Origin: CAKRJP01 sp963634745
Lineage (GTDB): Bacteria; Bacillota; Clostridia; Lachnospirales; Lachnospiraceae
NCBI GenBank assembly: GCA_963634745.1
Contig: CAVHCX010000004.1
Span: 1-64,000 of the forward strand
Reading direction: 5' to 3'
Length of the DNA: 64,000 bases
Shown: one piece after another, positions 13,182 through 20,849 of the stretch
Position numbering within the stretch: the first letter of the stretch is position 1
Layout: each line of letters begins with the position of its first letter
Made by a program: the position numbers and the translations under genes
The notes under the pieces: generated by a model
Told to the model about the DNA's origin: nothing
Seen by the model: only the letters and a program-made list of their open reading frames with translations
Databases searched by the model: none

Positions 13182-14351
13182 CTACATATTATAAAGGACG
13201 TCAACGAACTTGTCAATATCTTCCTCTGTCGTATACTTGGTAAACGAAATTCGGATCGTCCCCCGGATTGTTTTTTCTGAAAGGCCTATCCCCATCAGAA
13301 CGTGAGACGGATTAAAATCTCCCGCCGTTTCGTCGTGAGTGGCGTCACATGCCGACCCAGAACTACAGGCAACTCCCATCATTGTAAGCTCTGTTGCGGC
13401 AGAATCACCATGACTTAAACAAGAAATGTTAAGGCTGACAATATTTTTATGGTCCGGATTCACATTGGTAACAACAGGGAGCTTTTTCTCCTTTATCCTC
13501 TTGGCTAGATAATCATATAAATGATCAAAATAGTCGCCCAATGGGGTATTTGCCATTAACTCGACCGCCGCTGCAACGCCGACAATTCCCGGGGTGTTAT
13601 AAGTCCCCCCGCGGGCGCCGTGTTCCTGCGACCCCCCCGACAAAAGGGGGAAGTCTCTGATCGTTTGCAGGCACTCGTCGTTGTCCACGATCAAACATCC
13701 TACCCCGAGCGGCCCATAGATCTTATGGGCAGAGAACGACATCATGTCTGCAAAAGGATAAATCTTCCCCAGCTTAACATATTCTCCCCCATATCCAACG
13801 CATTGAGTGCAGTCGATCAATGTGCTAACATGGTGTTTTCTGGCGAATTTAGTCACCTCTTCTATGTGGTTTTCGGTGCCGAGTTCGTTATTGACGGACA
13901 TTAGACAAATCAGAATTGTATCTTTGGTTACGGCCTTGCAGACGTTTTCCGGTAAGACGTGCCCCTCTTTATCTGGCCCGACAAAAGTAACCCGGCAGCC
14001 AATTGATTCCATCTCTTTGCATGTGTTCAGGACAGACGAGTGCTCTGTCCCCCCACAAACGAGATGGGGATGGAAATTCTGCTTAGCAAACTGAGCAAAC
14101 ACTAAACTCTTAATCGCGGTGTTATTGCTTTCTGTGGCCCCTGATGTGAAAATTATTCCCTCTGGCTTAACTTGCATTATGGAAGCCATTTTTTGGCGAC
14201 TGTTTTCGATGGCTAAAGACGCCTTCATCCCATAATCATGGGTGGCGCTTGCATTTCCATAAAAATCTTTGCAAAGGTAGGGTTCCATCGCATCAAAAAC
14301 CTGTGGATCTAACGGGGTATTTGCCGCCCCGTCTAAGTAAATATCTCCCAT
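13182..14351 (-). CDS. Cysteine desulfurase (IscS/NifS family)
   Basis: A 389-residue PLP enzyme that would take sulfur from cysteine. Visible features: DGAANTP at the start, TEHSS (His104, stacking on PLP), the PLP lysine Lys210 in SFSAHK, GGSQEHGARGGTYNT, and the catalytic cysteine loop ACSSGSAC ending at Cys335. The start at 14351 has AAAGGAG and follows the previous stop by one base. No IscU, MnmA, ThiI or Dnd partner is in the window, so the sulfur acceptor is unknown. tRNA thiolation, phosphorothioation and Fe-S assembly (for the Cas4-like nuclease) are possible. Confidence 0.93.
   Translation of the reverse strand: MGDIYLDGAANTPLDPQVFDAMEPYLCKDFYGNASATHDYGMKASLAIENSRQKMASIMQVKPEGIIFTSGATESNNTAIKSLVFAQFAKQNFHPHLVCGGTEHSSVLNTCKEMESIGCRVTFVGPDKEGHVLPENVCKAVTKDTILICLMSVNNELGTENHIEEVTKFARKHHVSTLIDCTQCVGYGGEYVKLGKIYPFADMMSFSAHKIYGPLGVGCLIVDNDECLQTIRDFPLLSGGSQEHGARGGTYNTPGIVGVAAAVELMANTPLGDYFDHLYDYLAKRIKEKKLPVVTNVNPDHKNIVSLNISCLSHGDSAATELTMMGVACSSGSACDATHDETAGDFNPSHVLMGIGLSEKTIRGTIRISFTKYTTEEDIDKFVDVLYNM
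13188..13216 (-). promoter_or_regulatory. Promoter TTGACA-17-TATAAT
   Basis: TTGACA (13216-13211) and TATAAT (13193-13188), 17 bp spacer, within the last codons of the cysteine desulfurase gene. It drives dUTPase through FolD. Confidence 0.85.
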
Positions 14352-14352
14352 T

Positions 14353-14640
14353 TTATATCTCCTTTCCCCCAAAAACGTTTCTCAGGACCCTATCTCCTAG
14401 GTCACGGCATCTGTTCTCAACAAACCCCTCCACAGACTTGGGTGTAGACTTGTGGTCGAGCCTTAGTGTAATAACATCAGCTTTTGTCTTATGGTCCGCG
14501 ACTCTAAAAAGAAGAGAAGCTTTTCCCGAGCAAATCTTGAAATACCAAGAATCGGTGGTGGCAGATTTTCTTTCTTCTAGGCGATACCCTTTGCGGGCCA
14601 CTTTTTTTTCGATAATGTTTTTAACTTCATCAATACGCAT
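14353..14640 (-). CDS. Small conserved phage protein
   Basis: A 95-residue basic protein with the segment SWYFKICSGKASLLFRVADH and a C-terminal FVENRCRDLGDRV. I have seen similar small proteins in other Firmicute phages, but no function is known to me. It is the first gene after the promoter 14701-14729, directly ahead of the cysteine desulfurase gene (one base between stop and ATG), so the two are co-expressed. Confidence 0.75.
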   Translation of the reverse strand: MRIDEVKNIIEKKVARKGYRLEERKSATTDSWYFKICSGKASLLFRVADHKTKADVITLRLDHKSTPKSVEGFVENRCRDLGDRVLRNVFGGKEI

Positions 14641-14700
14641 GATATGTCCTCCTTGTGTGTCTAGGGCGAAGGCCTTTATACAGGTCTGCGCTGTATTAAT

Positions 14701-14729
14701 ATTATAAAGGATTATCTATCATGAATCAA
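14701..14729 (-). promoter_or_regulatory. Promoter TTGATT-17-TATAAT
   Basis: TTGATT (14729-14724) and TATAAT (14706-14701), 17 bp spacer. It drives 14640-13182. Confidence 0.8.
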
Positions 14730-14747
14730 GAAAGAGAGACCTCCTTC

Positions 14748-15305
14748 TTAGTCTGCTTGATAATAACCGGCATACCACTCTTTCCCAAAAGTCTCTCTTC
14801 TGCTTTTTGTTTTCTCTACTATGCGCGACTGTAATTCTTTTAACGACACCGGAAGGAAATTGTTTTCCTCAACATTGATATTGATATAATTTGGCAATTT
14901 TATTTTGCCTCTATGTAAATGCCCATGTATATTATAAACATAGGGATTGTCCAACGCTTCTTTCACAGGCTCATGGCTGAGAATTATATCTTTGGAGTAA
15001 TATATGGGGTGATCGTAAGCCTCAATAAACCCCATGCCACGATATTCTCCAATGTTTCCCCTATCGTGATTTCCTAAAATCAGAATCTTTCTGCCATTTA
15101 GCAGAGAAACCAAAGGCTTTAGATCTTTTATAGGGGAGAACCCTAAATCACCGAGAATATATACTAAATCATCTTCATGGACAACGCTGTTGTATTTGCC
15201 AATGATAAACTTGTTGTGCTCTTCAACAGTCTTAAATTGTGGACGGCTCATTAATAAGATCCCGGGGTGATTGAGGTGTAGGTCAGATGTTACATAAACA
15301 CTCAT
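14748..15305 (-). CDS. Calcineurin-like metallophosphoesterase
   Basis: A 185-residue enzyme with the complete metal-binding set: SDLHLNH (5-12), GDLG, GNHDR, SHEP and NIHGHLH. Small phage phosphoesterases of this type hydrolyse phosphodiesters or phosphomonoesters; the substrate here is unknown. It overlaps the helicase gene by four bases (ATGA), so it belongs to the RecD2 unit and probably serves DNA metabolism or end processing. Confidence 0.9.
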   Translation of the reverse strand: MSVYVTSDLHLNHPGILLMSRPQFKTVEEHNKFIIGKYNSVVHEDDLVYILGDLGFSPIKDLKPLVSLLNGRKILILGNHDRGNIGEYRGMGFIEAYDHPIYYSKDIILSHEPVKEALDNPYVYNIHGHLHRGKIKLPNYININVEENNFLPVSLKELQSRIVEKTKSRRETFGKEWYAGYYQAD

Positions 15306-17677
15306 AGATGAAGCGCCTCCTTATACAAAACTTGTAATTCACCCCTAAGCCAAGTTTGCTTTAGCTTGATGTTACTGGTCCTACAGGCGGTGTTGATTGC
15401 CTTAGGCTGGCCAACAAGGACACAATATTTTTTGGCTCTTGTGATCGCAGTATATAACCATTCTCTTGAGAGCAAAGAATAAGCCGCGTTATCAAGTCCG
15501 ATGATAACATAAGGGGACTGAGAGCCTTGGAGTTTGTGACAAGTGCAGGTCCACGAGTGAATGATAAGATCCCATTCGTCTTTAGGGAGAACGATTTCCC
15601 CTTGTTCGTCTAATTTAACAATCATAGCGTCTTCATCAATATCAACTATGCGCCCCATGTTACCGTTAAAAATCGCAACCTCTTTCCCATAGACATTCTT
15701 AGCGTGATAGTTATTTTTTATGACCATAATTTTGTCACCATGTTTGTAGGAAACTGGATATCGGACACCACTATCCGTAATTATGATATCGACGTGCTTC
15801 TTTGCTTCGTCTCCGTTGACTAGCCTTTGAATTTCGGCGTTGAAGGTTCTGCAACTATTTATACCTTTAGCTCTCATGGGGACGACAATTTGAATGTCAT
15901 TTGGATTGACGCCCTTGTTCATTAATTTTTTGAACTCTTCTATGACTTTAACATGCACGACAGAGGGTTCGCTGCTGCAGTTAATTTTAAAGTCTTTGAG
16001 CTCTCCTCGAATCTCTTCCCCAGAGAAATCATTCTTGACCAAACTATGCCCGCCGCACACCTGGAATGACTGCGAGATGATACCACTCTTCAGCGCCTGT
16101 CGATGAATTGTTGTTAAAGTAGTGGTGGGGATATATCCAGACGCCATACAATCGCTCAATAGGTTGCCGACGGAAATGGGTGGTAACTGTTTGATATCGC
16201 CCAACATGACCAGTTTTGCCCCGTCCTTGATTGCCTGAACCAAAGACAAGAAGAGTTCTTCCCCTACCATTGATGTTTCGTCCAAGACAATCAAGTCAGC
16301 CGTGAGAGATTTATTTCTTTTAATTATAGGGCCAACATTATTGTCGTCTGGGATTAACCCAAGCAAACGATGGATAGTTTTTCCTTCTAAGCCTGTATAT
16401 TCGGTTAATAGAGACGCAGCTCTTCCTGAGAGGGCAGTCTGCACCACCTCTTTCCCGTAATGATTCATGATCGCAATAATAGGTTTCACAGTAGAACTCT
16501 TACCGCAGCCGGCTGCTCCTGTCAAAACAGAGACATTATTATCCAGAATCATCCAGATTGCTTTTCTTTGCTCCATGGTATATTTATACCCCTGCTCTTC
16601 CTCAGTTTGCTGAATGATCTTCTCACACTCTTCTTTATCATAATGGAAGGGGGAGGGGGCTTTTGCTAAACGCTGTAACTCTCCAGCAATTTCGTGTTCA
16701 AGTAACTTATAATCAAACAATCCAATTTTCTTTGTGTCTGCAGAGTAGAAGAACAAAGGCTTTTCCACTTTCTCTTTGTTCTTGATTTTTTCAAATATTT
16801 CATCGAAATTCTTTTGCCCCGCCATCTCCTCTTTAAGATAAGAAGAGAGATTTTCTCTGGCGACAGGTGAACAAACCAAACTGACATCATCCAACAATTC
16901 CCCAACAGAGACACATGAATTGCCGTCTTCTGCGCATTTGTCTAGTCTAAACTTGGCGTAAGCAATGCAGCGCTCCTTACTTGCCTTTCCGAACCCTCTT
17001 TTCTGTGCAACCGCGTCTGCCTTTTCCCAGCCATACCCTCTAACAAAACGGATAAGCATATAGGGGTTTTCTTTGATCATACTGATGGCAACATCCGCTG
17101 ATCCGACCTGACGGACAATATTATTGATGGCATTCCTGGTAAGACCAAGACCGTTTAACTCAACATATGCTCTGCTGTTTGTGACATTGTCCGCATACTT
17201 TTCACACAATCTTGTCGCCGTGACAGGGCCAACCCCTTTGATCTTAACTAGGGCTTCAATGTCCTTATTGGCAAGTTTTTCTATAGGGTTCTTATATGTA
17301 AGGAACAAGCTGTCTATTTGTTTGGGTGTCAAAAAATAACTGAAGAACGTCCTTTGGTCCTCAGGCTTCGCTAAGTCATAGGCACTCTGAATGGCCTTGC
17401 ATTTATACTGAAAGCCATATTTTTTGTCGTTAACAAGCTCGGCCTCCAAAGTGTATTTCATTCCACTCTCAAGTCTTGGCATATATCCACAGACAGTTAT
17501 TGTTTTCCCTCCCGCATATTCACGTCCATAGGCAAAAAGGGGGATTTCTCCTCTCTGGATTTCAATAACCTCCAAAATAACGACGGCGTAGCCCCCCGAT
17601 ACGGGGGCTTTGCCCGTGGGGAAGCGATAATTGTGCAATCTGACTGTTGCTTTCAAATTTGGGCTTTCTTGATTCAT
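15302..17677 (-). CDS. RecD2-like superfamily 1 DNA helicase
   Basis: A 791-residue protein with the architecture of stand-alone RecD2: an N-terminal OB-like region, helix-hairpin-helix segments (IKGVGPVTATRL at about 146-157), then the motor with Walker A LTGAAGCGKSS (385-395), Walker B LDETSM (465-470), GDIKQLPP (493-500), and late motifs HKLQGSQ and LYTAITRAKK. It should be a 5-to-3 helicase without a RecBC partner. GC-type ribosome site AAAGAGG precedes the ATG. It is transcribed from its own promoter (17720-17748) together with the phosphoesterase. Confidence 0.92.
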   Translation of the reverse strand: MNQESPNLKATVRLHNYRFPTGKAPVSGGYAVVILEVIEIQRGEIPLFAYGREYAGGKTITVCGYMPRLESGMKYTLEAELVNDKKYGFQYKCKAIQSAYDLAKPEDQRTFFSYFLTPKQIDSLFLTYKNPIEKLANKDIEALVKIKGVGPVTATRLCEKYADNVTNSRAYVELNGLGLTRNAINNIVRQVGSADVAISMIKENPYMLIRFVRGYGWEKADAVAQKRGFGKASKERCIAYAKFRLDKCAEDGNSCVSVGELLDDVSLVCSPVARENLSSYLKEEMAGQKNFDEIFEKIKNKEKVEKPLFFYSADTKKIGLFDYKLLEHEIAGELQRLAKAPSPFHYDKEECEKIIQQTEEEQGYKYTMEQRKAIWMILDNNVSVLTGAAGCGKSSTVKPIIAIMNHYGKEVVQTALSGRAASLLTEYTGLEGKTIHRLLGLIPDDNNVGPIIKRNKSLTADLIVLDETSMVGEELFLSLVQAIKDGAKLVMLGDIKQLPPISVGNLLSDCMASGYIPTTTLTTIHRQALKSGIISQSFQVCGGHSLVKNDFSGEEIRGELKDFKINCSSEPSVVHVKVIEEFKKLMNKGVNPNDIQIVVPMRAKGINSCRTFNAEIQRLVNGDEAKKHVDIIITDSGVRYPVSYKHGDKIMVIKNNYHAKNVYGKEVAIFNGNMGRIVDIDEDAMIVKLDEQGEIVLPKDEWDLIIHSWTCTCHKLQGSQSPYVIIGLDNAAYSLLSREWLYTAITRAKKYCVLVGQPKAINTACRTSNIKLKQTWLRGELQVLYKEALHL

Positions 17678-17719
17678 ATTTACCTCTTTCTTCCTTTAAA
17701 CCGCAGGATCCTCCTTAAA

Positions 17720-17748
17720 ATTATAAAGATTATAATTACAGAGTACAA
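17720..17748 (-). promoter_or_regulatory. Promoter TTGTAC-17-TATAAT
   Basis: TTGTAC (17748-17743) and TATAAT (17725-17720), 17 bp spacer, overlapping the end of the gene 17948-17736. It drives the RecD2-like helicase. Confidence 0.7.
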
Positions 17749-17948
17749 CTCCTTCGATCTTGATTATTCTTTTCTTCTAGATCGTTTAAATAGTGAATGT
17801 ACTCTTCTTCTGTGGATTCTATATAGTTATCTACGGAATCCAAAACACCTAAATATAATACACAGGTTCTAAAAACTACGCCAGTTGTTTTGTTCTTGAT
17901 GTAGTTGCTGGTTGATTTTAATTCTCTTGTCTTTTCAATGAATTCCAT
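17736..17948 (-). CDS. Small hypothetical protein
   Basis: A 70-residue protein starting MEFIEKTREL, one base after the LRR protein ends, with an acidic C-terminal half. Its ribosome site is weak (AAAGGA about 17 bases away), so it probably depends on translation of the gene before it. An in-frame ATG at 17996 would lie inside the LRR gene. No family recognised. Confidence 0.55.
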   Translation of the reverse strand: MEFIEKTRELKSTSNYIKNKTTGVVFRTCVLYLGVLDSVDNYIESTEEEYIHYLNDLEEKNNQDRRSCTL

Positions 17949-17949
17949 A

Positions 17950-18987
17950 CTATGCCAATGTCCATCCTTTGTCTGTGGCAATCTTCTTGTCGTCATCAGT
18001 AAGTAACGCCAATTTATCAGAGCCCATAGTCAATGTCTGTGTTGTCGTGACTGTGTTAAGGTTATTAAGAATCTCAACAAGGTCTTCTTCAGTGCTCACT
18101 GCCGTCTGTGATATGTCAAAGCTTAACGGAATATTCTTCATATGGATCTTGGCTAACTTTGAGCAGCCGGTAAACATTGATCCCATGTGACCGTTTCTTT
18201 CTCCTTCGGACGTCGGAACTGCTCCTCCAACGCTGCTCAAGTCAAGAGCGGGAATCTCTGTAAGAGATGAACAATTCTGGAACATGAATGAGACATCTGT
18301 GGATTTCTTGATATTAAGCAACGGAATGCTTTCAAGAGACGTGCATCCATAAAACATTGACTGCGTTGTGCAAGCGCTGGAGCAATCAAGGGATGGAATC
18401 GTCTTGATTTTGGAGCATCCGTCGAACATTGCGTTCATTAATATTGCTTTGCTTGTGTCAAACCAAGGAATAGTTTCTAAACTAGAGCACGATCCGAAAC
18501 AGAATTTGAATGTAGTGACTTTTCCGCTGTTTTTTATACCAACATTAGTGAGATTATAGCATTGATAGAACATATAAGCTGCATTTGTGTTCGAAGTCAT
18601 GTCGATCTGTCCTGCGCCTTTCAGATTTGAGCATGAATTAAACATGGAATTCATGTTCGTGACACGAAAAGTAGATAAGCTTGGATAAGAAACAAGTCCA
18701 GATCCTTCAAACATGCTGCTGGTATCAGTGGCACTGTCCAGCGAAACGCTTGGAATTGCTGTCAAAGAACTGCAGTTATGAAACATATTATAAAAATTCG
18801 CTATACCGCTGGTTGAGTCGGTTGACAAAAATAATTTTAGCTGATCATAAGTTAAAGAAGTGTGATTTTCAAACAACGCTTCACAACTGCCTCTATACGC
18901 TAAATAAGATTTGAAAGTATCTTCGGGGTCCTTGGGTGAATACCCCCCCCTGAGAGCAACTTTTTTATTCCCTAAATAAATAGCCAT
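17950..18987 (-). CDS. BspA-type leucine-rich repeat protein
   Basis: A 345-residue protein. It opens with MAIYLGNKKVALRGG, a start I associate with phage tail or cell-surface-binding proteins. From about residue 60 it has many copies of the BspA/DUF285 repeat: MFxxCSSLxxIPxLDxSxxT in roughly 23-residue steps. No signal peptide or anchor is present. Such repeats bind other proteins or host surfaces. Its place between polymerase and helicase genes is unusual for a structural protein and suggests a later insertion (moron). AAGGAG precedes the ATG. Confidence 0.85.
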   Translation of the reverse strand: MAIYLGNKKVALRGGYSPKDPEDTFKSYLAYRGSCEALFENHTSLTYDQLKLFLSTDSTSGIANFYNMFHNCSSLTAIPSVSLDSATDTSSMFEGSGLVSYPSLSTFRVTNMNSMFNSCSNLKGAGQIDMTSNTNAAYMFYQCYNLTNVGIKNSGKVTTFKFCFGSCSSLETIPWFDTSKAILMNAMFDGCSKIKTIPSLDCSSACTTQSMFYGCTSLESIPLLNIKKSTDVSFMFQNCSSLTEIPALDLSSVGGAVPTSEGERNGHMGSMFTGCSKLAKIHMKNIPLSFDISQTAVSTEEDLVEILNNLNTVTTTQTLTMGSDKLALLTDDDKKIATDKGWTLA

Positions 18988-19028
18988 ATTTTTTCTCCTT
19001 AAAATGCCTTAAAAATAAAATCATCCTT

Positions 19029-19289
19029 TTATCGAGCTTTTTTGCTGTTTTCTTCGGCTGTGCCAGAAGGAAGTTCTAACCAAATCGGCTCTTTTGTGTA
19101 GTAGGTCACTGGACCACAGTCGTAATAATACCGGCCGTCCTTCTCCCAGTAACGATAAATGCCGCAATTAAGTTCAAAGGCGGTGTTCCCCACTTTGTTG
19201 CGGACAGACTCCCTGTCCCCTGAGAAAATAATATTTTCAGGAGAAGTGAGAGTCCCTAATTCGTATAAATCAATCTTTTGCTCTTCTGC
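19029..19289 (-). CDS. Small hypothetical protein
   Basis: An 86-residue protein starting MAEEQKIDLYEL at 19289, preceded by GAGAGG and just past the stop of the polymerase C-terminal gene. Rich in Tyr (RYWEKDGRYYYDCGPVTYY). An upstream in-frame extension overlaps the polymerase gene and has no site. Function unknown. Confidence 0.75.
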   Translation of the reverse strand, partial: AEEQKIDLYELGTLTSPENIIFSGDRESVRNKVGNTAFELNCGIYRYWEKDGRYYYDCGPVTYYTKEPIWLELPSGTAEENSKKAR

Positions 19290-19293
19290 CATA

Positions 19294-20787
19294 TCAAGCA
19301 CCTCTCTTTTTATTCCTTGTATAACGAATTGAAAGGGTTCCGTCGGCATGAATCCCTTCAATAAGACCTATCGTACGATTAAAGCCAATTGCCCTGTTAT
19401 TTTTGGCAACAAACATATTTTCGCGACGCTGCCCCCAGGCGATGATCTTATTCCCGCGCTTAAGCCAAGAGTCATCAACAACAGTCTTCTTCTTGGTCTT
19501 ACTGTCTATATCACTAATTTTCTGGTTATACACCGCATATGAGTTTGTGTAAAGCTTTATATCGACGATGCCATTGGTCGTCAATACGGTTACAATGTGT
19601 TTTGTGTTGTCGGTATCGACAATTGTCCCCGCAATAGAACACAAAGGGGCCCCCTCATCCACATACTCTGGCAAATCTTTAAAATCTTTAATGTTATACA
19701 TTGCCTTGTTTACACTCAACAATTCATGGCCAGAGTAATAAAAGCTCATCGTGTCCATTTCCCATTTTGAAACAGAGCCAGCACAGTATTTCTCTTTAAG
19801 ACCTTGGACAAAGCTATCTCGTAAGATTTCTGTGTATTTCTTCTTGCCCTCTTCTGAATTCAAATATTCCATCAAAGGAAGTGTCTTTTTATCATAAACC
19901 TTTTTAAAGGCCGCGATCTTGATTGATATCTTTCCCCCGGGCAAGAAAGAATACTCATCTTTTAATGGACTCAAGTCCTTTTTCACGAAAGAATTAAAAT
20001 AATCAACACAGTCTTCTTCAGCGAGAATGTATCTCTTGTTGGGTTTGTCTGTCTGATTTGTGTCGATGTACTGCTTAAACCAATAAAGCCTCACCATATC
20101 CTTGTATGAATCAAGTATAGGCATTTTTAATTCAACAGCCTTCTTTAATTGCACAGTTGTCATTTTGTCTTTCTCTTCGATTTCCTGTTTTGAAAGATAG
20201 CGAAGAAAACTGTCCATAATAAACCCCCTAGGTTTCCCGCATAGGGCGTCAAAACAGCCCGCTTTGATCAGGCCGATCATTTGGGTCTGAGTAGGGGCGA
20301 CACGGCGGTAGAAATCTCCCGCCCCCGTATATGGCCTATTGGCAACGACACGGTCAAAAAGATCGTCGCTGACGACATTCACTGCCTTGAGGCTATAGAG
20401 GATCGCATTGTTTTTAATGTCAGGGACAAAATCTGCTTGGGAGGTGTTGATGTCAGGCAATTCGATTTTCACACCCTCTGCCTGGGCCGCAGAAATTGCC
20501 TTAGCTATCTTTCCATAGTTTGGCGCTGATTTTTTTGCCTTTTTCCCCTCATCCTCCAAGGCCGTATCTTCTCCATCATCTTCACCGTTTACATCTCCTG
20601 CATAATTGCCCGCGTTTACACAAAGACAGGCGCATTGCCAATACAGAGGATTCCACCGAGTGGCAAGATTCGCCTCTTGAATGGCAATAACTGAATAAGG
20701 CAAGGTGTGGTTAATAGAAAAACTATAACCAAGCTGAGGCTCGATTGCATATTTGAATATATAATCTAAGAATTCTTTACGTGCCAT
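19294..20787 (-). CDS. dnaE: DNA polymerase III alpha subunit, C-terminal half
   Basis: A 497-residue protein equal to the C-terminal half of DnaE. It begins in the fingers region (FLDYIFKYAIEPQLGYSFSINHTLPYS, matching the GFNKSHAAAYA segment of DnaE), then has the helix-hairpin-helix region (TGAGDFYRRV, GLIKAGCFDAL) and an OB-fold (AGTIVDTDNTKHIVTVLTT). The other half is 24491-20850. The break is a normal stop and a new ATG with its own promoter (20813-20840) and AAAGGAG, 62 bases apart, so two polypeptides must associate. A Glu/Lys-rich insertion lies near residues 65-90. Confidence 0.9.
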   Translation of the reverse strand: MARKEFLDYIFKYAIEPQLGYSFSINHTLPYSVIAIQEANLATRWNPLYWQCACLCVNAGNYAGDVNGEDDGEDTALEDEGKKAKKSAPNYGKIAKAISAAQAEGVKIELPDINTSQADFVPDIKNNAILYSLKAVNVVSDDLFDRVVANRPYTGAGDFYRRVAPTQTQMIGLIKAGCFDALCGKPRGFIMDSFLRYLSKQEIEEKDKMTTVQLKKAVELKMPILDSYKDMVRLYWFKQYIDTNQTDKPNKRYILAEEDCVDYFNSFVKKDLSPLKDEYSFLPGGKISIKIAAFKKVYDKKTLPLMEYLNSEEGKKKYTEILRDSFVQGLKEKYCAGSVSKWEMDTMSFYYSGHELLSVNKAMYNIKDFKDLPEYVDEGAPLCSIAGTIVDTDNTKHIVTVLTTNGIVDIKLYTNSYAVYNQKISDIDSKTKKKTVVDDSWLKRGNKIIAWGQRRENMFVAKNNRAIGFNRTIGLIEGIHADGTLSIRYTRNKKRGA

Positions 20788-20812
20788 CCGGAGCTTTCTC
20801 CTTTCTTCATAT

Positions 20813-20840
20813 ATTATGAGGTTTTATTTTGAAAAGTCAA
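20813..20840 (-). promoter_or_regulatory. Promoter TTGACT-16-CATAAT inside the split polymerase
   Basis: TTGACT (20840-20835) and CATAAT (20818-20813), 16 bp spacer, within the 62-base gap between the two polymerase halves. It lets the C-terminal half be made independently. Confidence 0.75.
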
Positions 20841-20849
20841 GAGCCCGTA

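Noticed and set aside
20788..20849. Trans-splicing split intein at the polymerase break
   Set aside because: Neither side of the break has intein N- or C-terminal motifs; both halves have ordinary start and stop codons.
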